Assembly (NCBI GenBank): GCA_030429175.1
Contig: JAUIDD010000001.1
Coordinates: 1 to 64,000 of the forward strand
Source: Gammaproteobacteria bacterium
GTDB lineage: Bacteria > Pseudomonadota > Gammaproteobacteria > Coxiellales > Coxiellaceae
Direction of reading: 5' to 3'
DNA: 64,000 nucleotides
Under the pieces are notes generated by a model. It searched no databases. It was not told the DNA's origin and was given only the letters and a program-made list of their open reading frames with translations. Below, in pieces: positions 9,700 through 18,664 of this stretch; the first letter of the stretch is position 1; each line of letters begins with the position of its first letter. A program made the translations under genes and the position numbers.

Positions 9700-9732
9700 A
9701 TTGTACCTAATGAAGGTTAAATTAGTCTTAAA
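9700..9732 (-). promoter_or_regulatory. PmrA-like box and -10 for the duplicated HAD-like gene
   Basis: Read on the minus strand: TTTAAGACT, AA, TTTAACCTT (9713-9732), then 7 nt, then TACAAT (9700-9705). The TTAA cores are 11 bp apart, as in the Legionella/Coxiella PmrA box (cTTAAtATT-N2-cTTAAtATT). The predicted transcript starts about 50 nt before the ATG at 9641. Confidence 0.55.
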
Positions 9733-9754
9733 AAGTAGTAGGGTCCGTCAGAAA

Positions 9755-11230
9755 TCAGACTTCTAGGTATTGTGTAACAGCATGAATTTGATCAACAGTT
9801 AAAAATAAAGCGAGTTTGCTACGCCGCCACAGCATATCTTCAGGGGTTTGGGCCCATTCGTTTTTGATCCAGTAGAGGATTTCAGCCTCATATAAATCGG
9901 CGCCAAAGTATTGTCCCAGATCTTCAAGACAGTTTGCATCGCCAATTAAATCAGTACTATGTGTGCCATAGGCGCAAGCATAGCGGTGGCATTGTTGCTG
10001 TGGTAGCCAGGAGTAGGTGGTTTGGAGTTTAGTTACAAACGTTTGCCAATCAGAGTCGAGATCACCACCGGGTAGATAAGCATCTTTGGTCCAAGCTGGT
10101 TGCATCGCATTAAAATAGGGTTTGAGCTGAGATAAAGTGTCTTCTGCCAATACGCGTGCGGTAGTGATTTTGCCACCAATAACCGATAGATAGGGTGGGC
10201 AGCTATCAGTGCTGAGTTCAAGGTGATATTCGCGCGTGGTTTTGGCTAATGTGCCACTGTTGTCATGATACAGTGGTCGCACACCGGCATAAGACCAAAT
10301 GATCTCAGATTTTTGTACCGGTTTTTTAAAGTAATGATTCATCAGTTCACACAGATAATCAATTTCATTATCGGTGATATGCACATTACCCGGATCTCCT
10401 TTAAAAGCAACGTCAGTCGTACCAATCAAGGTAAATTGCTCGAGGTAGGGTATGGCAAACACAATTCGTTTATCTTGGTTTTGTAAAATATAAGCATGAT
10501 TACCGGTATATAATTTAGGTACGACAATATGACTGCCTTGCACTAATTCGACGTGGCTTTGGGTGTGTATGCCTGCCATGGTATTAAATTGATCGACCCA
10601 TGGACCAGTTGCATTGATCACAGCATTCGCTTCAATATTAAATTGACGTTGATCGAGTTGGTCTTCGAGTGTGGCAAGCCAAAGGTTGTGTTGATGCGTA
10701 AGCTGTGTGCAATGCGTATAAGTAAAGATATGCGCGCCATGCTGATGTGCATCAAGCGCGTTAAGCAATGTTAGGCGTGCATCATCCGTTTGGCAATCGT
10801 AGTACTGAAAGCCAAATTTAAATTGATTATTGAGAGCATTCTCAGGGTTATCAGCTTTAAAAGTAACTTTAGATGAGCCAGGGATTGATTGACGTTTGGC
10901 GAGGTGATCATATAAAAAAAGTCCCGCGCGCAATAACAATGGTGAGCGCAAATGTTTTTCGTAAGGTAAAATAAACGGGAGTGGGTGAATTAAAAAAGGT
11001 GCGGAGCGCATCATCACTTCACGTTCTTGCAGTGACTCTCGTACCAACTTGAATTCGTAATTCTCGAGATAGCGAATACCACCGTGAATCAGCTTGCTGC
11101 TCCACGATGATGTGGCGGAGGCAAGATCATGCATTTCGCACAAGGCTACCGATAAACCACGCCCAGCAGCATCACGCGCAATTGCGCAGCCGTTAATCCC
11201 GCCGCCAATAATGAGTAAGTCTACTTTCAT
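9755..11230 (-). CDS. glpD: Aerobic glycerol-3-phosphate dehydrogenase
   Basis: A 491-residue FAD enzyme that oxidises sn-glycerol 3-phosphate to dihydroxyacetone phosphate at the inner membrane and passes electrons to quinone. The N-terminus has the dinucleotide-binding motif LLIIGGGINGCAIARDAAG, followed by the family stretch SATSSWSSKLIHGGIRYLE. Further family blocks are INATGPWVDQ, GSHIVVPK, IGTTDVAF and SVIGGKITTAR, with a C-terminal DUF-like cap after ~390. Length matches E. coli GlpD (about 500). It is divergent from glpK across 106 bp, so the glycerol route (GlpK then GlpD) is complete in this pair, though no glpF channel or glpR repressor is adjacent. Confidence 0.97.
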   Translation of the reverse strand: MKVDLLIIGGGINGCAIARDAAGRGLSVALCEMHDLASATSSWSSKLIHGGIRYLENYEFKLVRESLQEREVMMRSAPFLIHPLPFILPYEKHLRSPLLLRAGLFLYDHLAKRQSIPGSSKVTFKADNPENALNNQFKFGFQYYDCQTDDARLTLLNALDAHQHGAHIFTYTHCTQLTHQHNLWLATLEDQLDQRQFNIEANAVINATGPWVDQFNTMAGIHTQSHVELVQGSHIVVPKLYTGNHAYILQNQDKRIVFAIPYLEQFTLIGTTDVAFKGDPGNVHITDNEIDYLCELMNHYFKKPVQKSEIIWSYAGVRPLYHDNSGTLAKTTREYHLELSTDSCPPYLSVIGGKITTARVLAEDTLSQLKPYFNAMQPAWTKDAYLPGGDLDSDWQTFVTKLQTTYSWLPQQQCHRYACAYGTHSTDLIGDANCLEDLGQYFGADLYEAEILYWIKNEWAQTPEDMLWRRSKLALFLTVDQIHAVTQYLEV

Positions 11231-11336
11231 CCATTCATTCTAGCAGAATGATGTTTTTGGTGATAGGATTAGTCATTTTATTATGGGTTTAAATTTCTGC
11301 TTTCACAGGAGTGACAGTTATTAGAGGAGTGTCTTT

Positions 11337-12830
11337 ATGTCTCAATATATGCTTGCAATAGACCAAGGCACTACAAGTTCACGTGCGATTGTGTTTGATC
11401 AAGCGGGTGTAGAGTGTGGGGTGCATCAGGTGCCGATTGCACGTTTTTATCCAAATGATGGTTGGGTTGAGCAAGATGCAAATGAGATTCGCGATACAAC
11501 GATAACTTGTTGTCGAGAAGCGATTAGCAAAGCAGGTCTTGGGTCTAAAGATATTTTATCCATCGGTATTTCCAATCAACGAGAAACAACCATTGTTTGG
11601 CAGTGTAAAACAGGCAAAGTACTTTATCACGCGATTGTGTGGCAGGACCGGCGCACCGCCGCTTTCTGTAAGCAGTTAGCGCAAGATAAACAGATTGCTG
11701 ATATGGTGCTACAAAAAACAGGGTTAGTGTTAGATCCATATTTTTGCGCCTCTAAAATCCGCTGGATATTAGAAAATGTTGATGGCGCTCGCGCGCAAGC
11801 TAAAGCTGGTGAATTATTATTTGGCACAGTAGATTGTTATTTGATGTGGTGTTTGACTGGTGGCAAATCATATAAGACCGATATTACCAATGCGTCACGC
11901 ACACTATTATTTAATATTCATAGTTTAGATTGGGATCAGGAATTGCTAGATGTTTTTGATATTCCAAGAAGTATGCTGCCAGAAGTTGTCGATTGTGATG
12001 CACAGTTTGGTGTTACTGAAAAAAACCTTTTAGGTGCTGAAATTCCGATTACTGGTGTTGTAGGCGATCAACAGGCGGCAATGGCTGGGCAGGCATGTTT
12101 TGAAAAAGGTATGGTGAAATGCACCTATGGTACAGGTGCATTTATGATGTTTAATTTAGGCGATAAACCAATTGTATCATCGCAGCGTTTATTAACGACT
12201 GTTGGTTATCGACTCAAAGGCAAGCTTTGTTATGCGCTCGAAGGTAGTATTTTTATTGCAGGAGCCGTGGTGCAGTGGTTGCGCGATCAATTGCATTTAT
12301 TTGAAAATGCTGCTGATACGTTAGCGATGGTTAAGCGCACTGAGTCAAATAATGGCGTGTATTTTGTCCCAGCTTTTACAGGGTTAGCTGCTCCTTATTG
12401 GGATCCTTTAGCACGCGGCAGCTTATTTGGCTTAACTCAATCAGCTACAAGTGATCATATTGTACGTGCTGCCTTAGAGTCGGTCAGTTACCAAACTGCG
12501 GACTTACTTAAAGCGATGACAAGTGATGCTCTTTCTGACATAAATTTATTAAGAGTTGATGGCGGTATGACCAATAATAGCTGGTTGATGCAGTTTCTAT
12601 CTGATATCCTTAATACAGCGGTGCAAAAGCCACGTTGCATTGAAACCAGCGCTCTCGGCGCTGCATTTGTATCAGGTTTAGGCATTGGCTTATATGCGTC
12701 CTTAGATGATATTGCATCACTGTGGCAGATTGATAACACTTACCAACCTACCATATCAGCATCAGACAGAGAGCACGCATTAAGGGGATGGCATAAAGCC
12801 GTTGATAGCACTTTAAAATTCTCGAACTAG
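11337..12830 (+). CDS. glpK: Glycerol kinase
   Basis: A 497-residue FGGY-family kinase that phosphorylates glycerol to glycerol 3-phosphate with ATP. The N-terminal phosphate-1 loop DQGTTSSR begins at D9. WVEQDANEI, the catalytic GVVGDQQAAMAGQ (Asp near 240), KCTYGTGAFMM and the adenosine region LRVDGGMTNN are all present. A GAGG-type ribosome site (TTAGAGGAG) precedes the ATG. The length is that of typical GlpK. It diverges from glpD. A 58-codon membrane peptide gene follows 20 nt downstream and may be cotranscribed. Glycerol use is a plausible intracellular carbon source (inference). Confidence 0.97.
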   Translation: MSQYMLAIDQGTTSSRAIVFDQAGVECGVHQVPIARFYPNDGWVEQDANEIRDTTITCCREAISKAGLGSKDILSIGISNQRETTIVWQCKTGKVLYHAIVWQDRRTAAFCKQLAQDKQIADMVLQKTGLVLDPYFCASKIRWILENVDGARAQAKAGELLFGTVDCYLMWCLTGGKSYKTDITNASRTLLFNIHSLDWDQELLDVFDIPRSMLPEVVDCDAQFGVTEKNLLGAEIPITGVVGDQQAAMAGQACFEKGMVKCTYGTGAFMMFNLGDKPIVSSQRLLTTVGYRLKGKLCYALEGSIFIAGAVVQWLRDQLHLFENAADTLAMVKRTESNNGVYFVPAFTGLAAPYWDPLARGSLFGLTQSATSDHIVRAALESVSYQTADLLKAMTSDALSDINLLRVDGGMTNNSWLMQFLSDILNTAVQKPRCIETSALGAAFVSGLGIGLYASLDDIASLWQIDNTYQPTISASDREHALRGWHKAVDSTLKFSN

Positions 12831-12849
12831 GAGTAAGGAGAGAGCCTTG

Positions 12850-13026
12850 ATGAAGAAAAGCACAAAGAAGAGTTTTGTTGCAGTTGTTGGCCTTTTGGTC
12901 GTGATTGCAGCAGCCACATTAATCGCTATTTATGATCGCCAAAGCGATCTAGATGGCTACATGAAAAATAGTAATGGCGAAAAGGTTTATAAGCCTGTTG
13001 ATATGAATCGGGTTGCACAACCATAA
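12850..13026 (+). CDS. Small single-pass membrane protein
   Basis: A 58-residue ORF with AAGGAG 9 nt before its ATG. The Lys-rich N-terminus (MKKSTKKS) is followed by one hydrophobic helix (FVAVVGLLVVIAAATLIAIY), then a short polar tail ending VDMNRVAQP. It lies 19 nt after glpK and directly before an intrinsic terminator, which supports cotranscription. I do not recognise a family. The Lys-rich start and lack of a clear cleavage site favour a membrane anchor. Confidence 0.7.
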   Translation: MKKSTKKSFVAVVGLLVVIAAATLIAIYDRQSDLDGYMKNSNGEKVYKPVDMNRVAQP

Positions 13027-13052
13027 GCGTTCATACATCAAAACTATTACAG

Positions 13053-13072
13053 CGCGCCTCTCGGCGCGTTTT
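13053..13072 (+). terminator. Intrinsic terminator of the glpK operon
   Basis: Stem CGCGCC / GGCGCG with a TCTC loop followed directly by TTTT, 26 nt after the small membrane gene. Confidence 0.85.
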
Positions 13073-13080
13073 CTATTAAG

Positions 13081-13101
13081 ATCCCATATCAAGTGTGGGA
13101 T
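13081..13101. repeat. Short palindromic repeat of the GTCATCCC type
   Basis: ATCCCA (13081-13086) and TGGGAT (13096-13101) form a hairpin followed by GACG. Read on the minus strand it begins cgTCATCCCA. Related half-sites occur at 18637 and 32870. A minus-strand ORF over it yields the VIPHLIWDL-type peptide often seen when such dispersed repeats are translated, so no gene is called. Confidence 0.5.
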
Positions 13102-13114
13102 GACGCTATTGGAA

Positions 13115-13480
13115 TTAATCTGGTAATAAGCAAATATCATGCAGCTTGGAGGCTTTGATTGCTTTAATCACTGCATCGATACCTTGGGCGTGGAAAGCTG
13201 GCACGCCAAGCGAGCGCGACTTGGCGATGTGGAGTGTACCTTTAAAAGGGCGGGTGCAGGCAATCAATTTATAATGTGAAATTTATGTAGCACTACTGGG
13301 TAAAACGGTGATGCCAAGTCCAGAAGCAACCATATGCCTTAATGTTTCGAGTGATGTGCCTTCGATAGTTTTTTGTAGATTATGATTTTGTTGGAGATTG
13401 GGGCATGCATTATTTTCATGGGCTTTGGAATAAGCAACGGATAGAGATAGGGTGATATAGCGTAGCTCGGTTAAAGTCAT
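13115..13480 (-). pseudogene. oxyR: Decayed oxyR-like LysR regulator
   Basis: The first frame (13283-13480) begins MTLTELRYITLSLSVAYSKA, like the winged-helix N-terminus of OxyR. It then jumps directly to IEGTSLETLRHMVASGLGITVLP, a hallmark of the C-terminal effector domain. About 180 residues are therefore deleted. After a stop, a different frame continues with RPFKGTLHIAKSRS and IDAVIKAIKASKL, matching the last part of the family, and ends with TAA at 13115. There is thus an internal deletion plus a frameshift. The start abuts map (stop at 13477). The peroxide regulator copy here is non-functional; whether another exists is unknown. Confidence 0.8.
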
Positions 13481-14247
13481 GGTAGACTTTCTTCTTTGCG
13501 TTTGGTAAAGACTTCACAGCCCGTGTCGGTGATGCCGAGCGTGTGTTCCCACTGTGCTGAGAGTTTGCGGTCTTTAGTGATTACGGTCCACTGGTCACCT
13601 AATAATTTTACATAACGCTTGCCTAAATTTACCATCGGCTCGATCGTAAAACACATCCCAGGTTTAAGCATCATACCGGTACCTTTTTCGCCATAGTGTA
13701 GTACTTGTGGATCTTCGTGGAACGTGCGACCAATACCATGACCACAATATTCGCGCACGATGGTATAGCGATTTTTTTCTGCCAGCTGTTGAATGGCCGC
13801 ACCAATATCACCAAGATGCACGCCAGGTTTAGCCATTTTAATACCTAGATACAAACATTCTTGGGTAACGTGTACTAACTTTGATACATATTCAGGTACT
13901 TTGCCAATGATAAATGTTTTACTGGTATCACCATGATAACCATCCTTAATGACGGTCACATCGATATTGATGATATCGCCGTTTTTTAATTTTTTATCGG
14001 ATGGAATACCATGGCAGACGACGTGATTGATCGAGGTACAAATTGATTTGGGAAAGCCCTTATAGTTCAGTGGTGCTGGAATTGCTTTTTGTACATCAAC
14101 GATATAATCGTGGCAGAGGCGATCCAGTTCGTCAGTGGTTACGCCCGCAACGACATGCGGTTCGATCATTTCTAACGTTTCAGCCGCTAGGCGTCCTGCA
14201 ACGCGCATTTTTTCGATTTCATCGGGGGTTTTAATTGTAACGGTCAT
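13477..14247 (-). CDS. map: Type I methionine aminopeptidase
   Basis: A 256-residue cytoplasmic metalloprotease that removes N-terminal Met from new proteins. The five metal ligands are present as D96, D107, H170, E203 and E234, and the substrate His is H79 in VVCHGIP. Other family blocks are CTSINHVVCHG, REYCGHGIGRTFHEDP and GMCFTIEPM. Length is close to E. coli Map (264). The C-terminal tail (TKRKEESLP) is slightly extended. Upstream of many map genes lie rpsB or glnD; here a lipoprotein gene on the same strand precedes it, with a 14-bp palindrome between them. Confidence 0.97.
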   Translation of the reverse strand: MTVTIKTPDEIEKMRVAGRLAAETLEMIEPHVVAGVTTDELDRLCHDYIVDVQKAIPAPLNYKGFPKSICTSINHVVCHGIPSDKKLKNGDIINIDVTVIKDGYHGDTSKTFIIGKVPEYVSKLVHVTQECLYLGIKMAKPGVHLGDIGAAIQQLAEKNRYTIVREYCGHGIGRTFHEDPQVLHYGEKGTGMMLKPGMCFTIEPMVNLGKRYVKLLGDQWTVITKDRKLSAQWEHTLGITDTGCEVFTKRKEESLP

Positions 14248-14354
14248 TTATTGCCCAATCTCTAGCTAAAAAAGACCATAGTAACATACTTTAGGATATT
14301 TCGGAGGAGGGTTCTGTGAGGAGTGGCCTTATTAAGGTTTCTACTCTTAACAAT

Positions 14355-14383
14355 ATCCTTTTGGTGCCAGGCACCAAAAGGAT
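14355..14383. repeat. Perfect 14-bp palindrome with GGTGCC-A-GGCACC core
   Basis: ATCCTTTTGGTGCC, a single A, then its exact reverse complement. It lies 14 nt beyond the stop of the lipoprotein gene (minus strand). There is no U-tract, so a Rho-independent terminator is not clear, though the stem could stabilise a 3' end. A 19-bp part recurs at 43584-43602. Confidence 0.75.
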
Positions 14384-14396
14384 GTCAGCTTAAAGA

Positions 14397-14582
14397 TTAT
14401 TGGTGTGCATCACCATTTTGATCAGCAGGAGCTGGTTTGGCCATGTTATTGTTTGCAGCAGGCATGGTTGTTTTAGTTTTTTGTGCGTCATCTGTCTTTG
14501 CATCATCGCTACAGCCCACTAATGCACCACCTGCAGTGACTGTTAATGCAATCGCACTTGCCATAATAATTACTTTTTTCAT
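14397..14582 (-). CDS. Small lipoprotein
   Basis: A 61-residue precursor. Its type II signal peptide is MKKVIIMASAIALTVTAGGA followed by lipobox LVGC (Cys24), leaving a mature peptide of about 38 residues rich in Asp, Lys, Ala and Asn (SDDAKTDDAQKTKT ... ADQNGDAHQ). The residues after Cys are Ser-Asp; Asp at +2 is beyond Ser so the outer membrane remains possible. No conserved fold is evident; low-complexity lipoproteins of this sort are common in Legionellales-like genomes. Its promoter region is the 50 bp shared with the MFS gene end. Confidence 0.75.
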   Translation of the reverse strand: MKKVIIMASAIALTVTAGGALVGCSDDAKTDDAQKTKTTMPAANNNMAKPAPADQNGDAHQ

Positions 14583-14633
14583 CGTATCTCACTCCGTGAA
14601 GTTGTTGTTTATCTGTGGTAAGTAGTCCACTGT

Positions 14634-16055
14634 TCAATTATCGGCTGTTTGAATGGTGCTTGCAAGTTTAATCTCGGGATTATCCAGTTCACTACTAATC
14701 TGTTCGAGCGATTTACCCTTAGTTTCAAAGCCTAAATACGATGTCATTAAAAAGCCTGCAAAAGTAGAGCTAGCAATGATAAAGACAGTATTGAGTATGC
14801 CAACTGAATCTTGCAGGAGTGGCATAATAAAAATGCCTAGTGCTGCGCCAATTTTGCCACAGGCAGTCGCAAAACCATGTCCTTTACCACGTAGTTTTGT
14901 TGGATATACTTCCGCTGGAATCATATACGTAGTGACATCGGGACCAGCGTTAATCGCAAAATTAAATAATGCAAATCCCGTTAACACACACAGAATATGG
15001 CTGCCACTTTCAGCATGAAAGAATTGGCTACCACACATCACTAAAAGCCCAACAGTCACAAAAAGAAAACCACGTGCTTGAAGTTTGATACGACCGACAC
15101 GCTCAATTAAGTGTATTGCGGTGTAAGCACCTAGGATAATAAATATATTAGCAATCACCGTTTCCTTGCTAATCATCATAATTTGCTGGAAGAAGCCATG
15201 TCCGGTCTCTAGATGCAGCGAGCGGATTAAAGCTGGTGTAAAGATACCCACGCCATAATAAGAAATATCCATCAAAAACCAAGTGATGCATACGAGCAGT
15301 GTTTGCTTGATGTATTTAGGTTGGAATAAATCCTTATAAGTGGGATGGTGGTCATTCGCATGCATCTGATGTTGCTTAGTATCGTTAGTCATTTTATGAA
15401 TAATATCTTGCGCTTCACTATGGCGATTATTAGCCATTAACCACCGTGGGGACTCAGGAATACGTATGCTAATCCGCAGTGCCCACAGCGCGGGAATTGT
15501 GGTTAAGATAAGCATGATGCGCCAAGCAAACAGCGATTTAAATACGCATAACACGAGATAGCTCACTACCACACCTGCCACAGCACCGGTACAGTTGACT
15601 AGCATTGCCTGACAAAATTTGCGTCCACGTTTTTTAATAGGCATGGTTTCGGCAAGGTAGCTTGCAGCAACGGGATAACAGGCACTTAGGCAAATACCAA
15701 GTAAAAAGCGTGATGTGACTAAGGCATTAATATTCCATGCGCATGCTGACAATAATGAGCAGCCTAGAATGCCGCAGATGCTGGAGATCAGAATAATTCG
15801 ACGACCAACCCGATCAGCTAAATAACCACTCATCAAAGCGCCGATAATTGCACCAAATAATGCTGCTGAGCCAAGCAAACCTGACATAGTGCTTGATAGT
15901 TGCCATTGTTCATCGATCAAGGGAATTGCTAAAGTCAAAATAAAATAACCAAGCCCTGCTAAAAATAAAGCCAATGAAGCGATGGTGGTGATATCTTTGT
16001 GAATGCGTCCAGATTTTGATTGATCGAGTGCGTTAGTTGCTTGTGATTTTTCCAT
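14634..16055 (-). CDS. MFS transporter, sugar-porter-like
   Basis: A 473-residue inner-membrane protein with 12 predicted helices and the major facilitator motif GYLADRVGRR between helices 2 and 3. RFLLGICLSACYPVAASYLAE and PESPRWLM fit the sugar-porter/metabolite:H+ symporter subfamily, and the second-half motif VYPTKLRGKGHG is present. Substrate cannot be read from sequence; sugars, organic acids and phosphate are all possible. It is transcribed on its own toward the lipoprotein gene and divergent from the GT-C-like gene at 16172. Confidence 0.85.
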   Translation of the reverse strand: MEKSQATNALDQSKSGRIHKDITTIASLALFLAGLGYFILTLAIPLIDEQWQLSSTMSGLLGSAALFGAIIGALMSGYLADRVGRRIILISSICGILGCSLLSACAWNINALVTSRFLLGICLSACYPVAASYLAETMPIKKRGRKFCQAMLVNCTGAVAGVVVSYLVLCVFKSLFAWRIMLILTTIPALWALRISIRIPESPRWLMANNRHSEAQDIIHKMTNDTKQHQMHANDHHPTYKDLFQPKYIKQTLLVCITWFLMDISYYGVGIFTPALIRSLHLETGHGFFQQIMMISKETVIANIFIILGAYTAIHLIERVGRIKLQARGFLFVTVGLLVMCGSQFFHAESGSHILCVLTGFALFNFAINAGPDVTTYMIPAEVYPTKLRGKGHGFATACGKIGAALGIFIMPLLQDSVGILNTVFIIASSTFAGFLMTSYLGFETKGKSLEQISSELDNPEIKLASTIQTADN

Positions 16056-16171
16056 AAGGTTTCCGTTTAAAGGTCCAGTCGTTGGACATTGCTAACATAC
16101 TACCTGGTTTTAGGGTGGATAGGAATGCAACATGTGTTAGTATATTCTAACTGAGCAATAAAAAGGCGTGC

Positions 16172-17674
16172 ATGGCATACTTGAAAAAACATACTGTGGC
16201 AATCTTGCTGGCGTCAGGTGCGCTTTTTGCATGTGGCTACTATTTTGCACTCCAGCAATACCTATACGTGGAGGTGAGTTGGCATATTGAAGCTGCAAGA
16301 CGCATGCTCGATGGTGGCAATTATGTCACAAATATATTTGATGATAATCCACCGATGGTATATTTAATCTATGCCCCATTAGTGTTGTTATCCCAGCTAA
16401 TTGGTAAGCTTCATTATCAACTCGCTTATGCCTATATTTTTTTGTTATATGCTATGGGCAGCATCGTTATCTTCAAAGTATGTCAAAAAGCACTATCTCT
16501 AAAAATAGCGGTTTATAGTTTTTTCTTTGCAAGTCTTATTGCTACTTTATTTCTCGGTGTGATTAATTATGGTGAGCGTGAATGTGTGATGATGTTATTT
16601 CTGACGCCATATATTTACACAAATTTATTTAACTATAAGCCAAGCCTAAAATTTGGAGCTGCTATAGCGCTATTAGCAGCGATTGGTATCGTGCAGCTGC
16701 CTTATTTTGTTATTGTGTTGTTAGCACTTGATGGTATGCAGTATTTTTTTCGTGAGAAGAGAATACAGCTCTATCAATATCAGTTTTATTTTATTGCACT
16801 AACTTTTATGTTGGTTTTTTATATCCTTTATCCTGGGTATTATAGTGTGATTCTTAAGTATTATGTCCAGGCACAGGAAAATGTCAATATGACATTGACA
16901 GTATTGTTTCATGGCTTTGCAACACGCATAGTAGTGGCATGCTGGCTAATAGCAAGTGTTGCAACAGTGACTATATGTAAGCGCTTAATCTATAGCAAGC
17001 TGTTTGTCATATTAACAATAGCGATAATAATCTTTTTTTTACAGATGAAATCATGGACGTTTCATTTATATCCGGCATTATTTTTTTGTATGCTCTTTGG
17101 AGCAGTGTTAATGTTTGACGTGTTAAGTTCTGAGCCGCATGCGCCTAATCTTATATTTAAAAAAATTATAATGGGTATATACAGTGTATTGATATTTATT
17201 TTGCTTTTAGTAGCAGGGCTTGACTATATGCGTTTAACTCAGTTCTATCATGGTACAGTCAATAGTACGTATCAATTTAAACAGTTTTACAAGACAATAC
17301 CGCCACATGAAAATACGACGTTATTTTTTCATACACTGTTATATCCTGCCTATATACTGAATATGTATGCTGGCGTGCATGTGATATCGCCATGGGCAAA
17401 TAATTGGTTATTGCTACAAGGTCTTGCTGATGGTGTTGATCGCTCGCAAGCGCATAAAGATTTTTTATATCATTTAGTAAGCAGTACTATTGCCAAAAAA
17501 CACCCTAACTATATTGTTTATCCCGCTTCCAATAAAATCCCCTATATAAAGGGTGAAGGTTTTAATTATCTTGAGTTTTTTAAACAGGATAAGCAATTTG
17601 CTCGTCAATTAAAGCAGTATCATTATTTGAAGAAAATTGATAATTTTATTATCTTGAAAAAGTATAGTGCCTAA
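16172..17674 (+). CDS. Polytopic membrane protein, GT-C glycosyltransferase-like
   Basis: A 500-residue protein with about 10-12 membrane helices and a soluble C-terminal part (~380-500). The first periplasmic loop reads VEVSWHIEAARRMLDGGNYVTNIFDDNPPM. This resembles the loop of PMT/ArnT-like GT-C enzymes, whose catalytic Asp and NPP element hold the lipid-linked sugar donor; here the usual first Asp/Glu may be the Glu of VEVSWH. Such enzymes transfer sugars from polyprenyl phosphate to lipids or proteins in the periplasm. The assignment rests on this loop and overall topology only. No obvious partner gene is adjacent. Confidence 0.6.
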   Translation: MAYLKKHTVAILLASGALFACGYYFALQQYLYVEVSWHIEAARRMLDGGNYVTNIFDDNPPMVYLIYAPLVLLSQLIGKLHYQLAYAYIFLLYAMGSIVIFKVCQKALSLKIAVYSFFFASLIATLFLGVINYGERECVMMLFLTPYIYTNLFNYKPSLKFGAAIALLAAIGIVQLPYFVIVLLALDGMQYFFREKRIQLYQYQFYFIALTFMLVFYILYPGYYSVILKYYVQAQENVNMTLTVLFHGFATRIVVACWLIASVATVTICKRLIYSKLFVILTIAIIIFFLQMKSWTFHLYPALFFCMLFGAVLMFDVLSSEPHAPNLIFKKIIMGIYSVLIFILLLVAGLDYMRLTQFYHGTVNSTYQFKQFYKTIPPHENTTLFFHTLLYPAYILNMYAGVHVISPWANNWLLLQGLADGVDRSQAHKDFLYHLVSSTIAKKHPNYIVYPASNKIPYIKGEGFNYLEFFKQDKQFARQLKQYHYLKKIDNFIILKKYSA

Positions 17675-17676
17675 AC

Positions 17677-18465
17677 TTAAGTTAAAGTAAGCTTGTTATT
17701 CCAAAAAACTTCTGCCATTTTATGTCGAGTATTGCACAGAGTCTTTTTTGCTATTTTAGAGATATGATGCTCTACCGTTCTTGGTGAAATATTCAAAGCA
17801 CGTGCAATTAACTTTGAAGAGCTACCTTTCGCTAATAAGTGAAGGACATGGTATTCACGTTTGGTAAGCAGCGCAGTACTATTATCGAGCTCAATCACAT
17901 ATTGATTAAGAGTAGCAGAACGCATGGATATATTATTAACATGATTAGCTTTATCGTTATTATGGTAGATAAGAGGGTCACGTGATGACTGTGAAATAAT
18001 ATTCTGCGCTTTATCTTTGAAGTAAAAATAATAAGACTCTAACGCATCAATATTATTTAGCATAAAGCTATGTGGATCTGGTGCTGATGTGGTAAACCCA
18101 ATAACATCGAGAAAATGATCGAATTTCTTGACAATAACAGCAGTACTAAATAACCCAAATCGCTGATTTAGATCAGTGATGTCTTCATAGGTTTGATCTT
18201 TAAATAAATAAGTATTTTTGTTGAAAGTGATAAATGAATCAGTTACATCGTCATAATTAAGTAGAAAAGAGGGCGGAGTGTTTTTCTCAAAATAGTTATA
18301 GTTTGTCCATGTTAAATCCGTTACTAAATTAATAAATGTTTTGTTAGGAAAGTTACGTTTAAATGCAAAGTAAGTTAGCTGATTTTCAAGCATAATAGGC
18401 GACATAATTTCATTGACGTCTTGCGTTAAGTTAAAACTAATATTGTTTTTTTGAGCCTTTAGCAT
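17677..18465 (-). CDS. LuxR-type transcription regulator with N-terminal sensory domain
   Basis: A 262-residue protein. Residues ~1-170 form an unassigned ligand-binding-like domain with no AHL-receptor signature that I can confirm. Residues ~195-258 are a GerE/LuxR helix-turn-helix: LTKREYHVLHLLAKGSSSKLIARALNISPRTVEHHISKIAKKT, with the recognition helix TVEHHISKI. It is the largest of three LuxR-type proteins within 3.3 kb. Its own upstream region (18466-18664) does not carry the CCGTA-N5-TACGG palindrome except at the far edge (18642-18658). It converges on the membrane protein at 16172. Confidence 0.85.
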   Translation of the reverse strand: MLKAQKNNISFNLTQDVNEIMSPIMLENQLTYFAFKRNFPNKTFINLVTDLTWTNYNYFEKNTPPSFLLNYDDVTDSFITFNKNTYLFKDQTYEDITDLNQRFGLFSTAVIVKKFDHFLDVIGFTTSAPDPHSFMLNNIDALESYYFYFKDKAQNIISQSSRDPLIYHNNDKANHVNNISMRSATLNQYVIELDNSTALLTKREYHVLHLLAKGSSSKLIARALNISPRTVEHHISKIAKKTLCNTRHKMAEVFWNNKLTLT

Positions 18466-18641
18466 GATGTTGATTTTTAGTTTCAGATTGCTTATATTTT
18501 AGACAGAGAATGCTACTATATTTTGTACCTAATTACAATATATACTACTTTAATAACCATTCAAGCTTAAATATATGGTTTTTTCTTGTAAATTTCAGTA
18601 GGTTATGCCGATATTTGGTGGTGGGGCCCCAATACCGTCAT

Positions 18642-18658
18642 CCCGTATTTTCTACGGG
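18642..18658 (+). promoter_or_regulatory. LuxR-type palindrome, site A (possible antisense promoter)
   Basis: CCCGTA-TTTTC-TACGGG lies 7 nt beyond the stop of the 97-residue HTH gene. A TATAAT follows on the plus strand at 18682-18687, 32 bp from the palindrome centre, the same spacing as at sites B-D. If active it would transcribe antisense to that HTH gene. The flank (CGTCATCCCG) also resembles the dispersed repeat, so this copy could be fortuitous. Confidence 0.4.
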
Positions 18659-18664
18659 TAAAAT

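Noticed and set aside
12949-13140. Minus-strand 63-codon ORF
   Set aside because: It covers the small membrane gene, the terminator and a dispersed palindrome; its VIPHLIWDL segment is a translated repeat.
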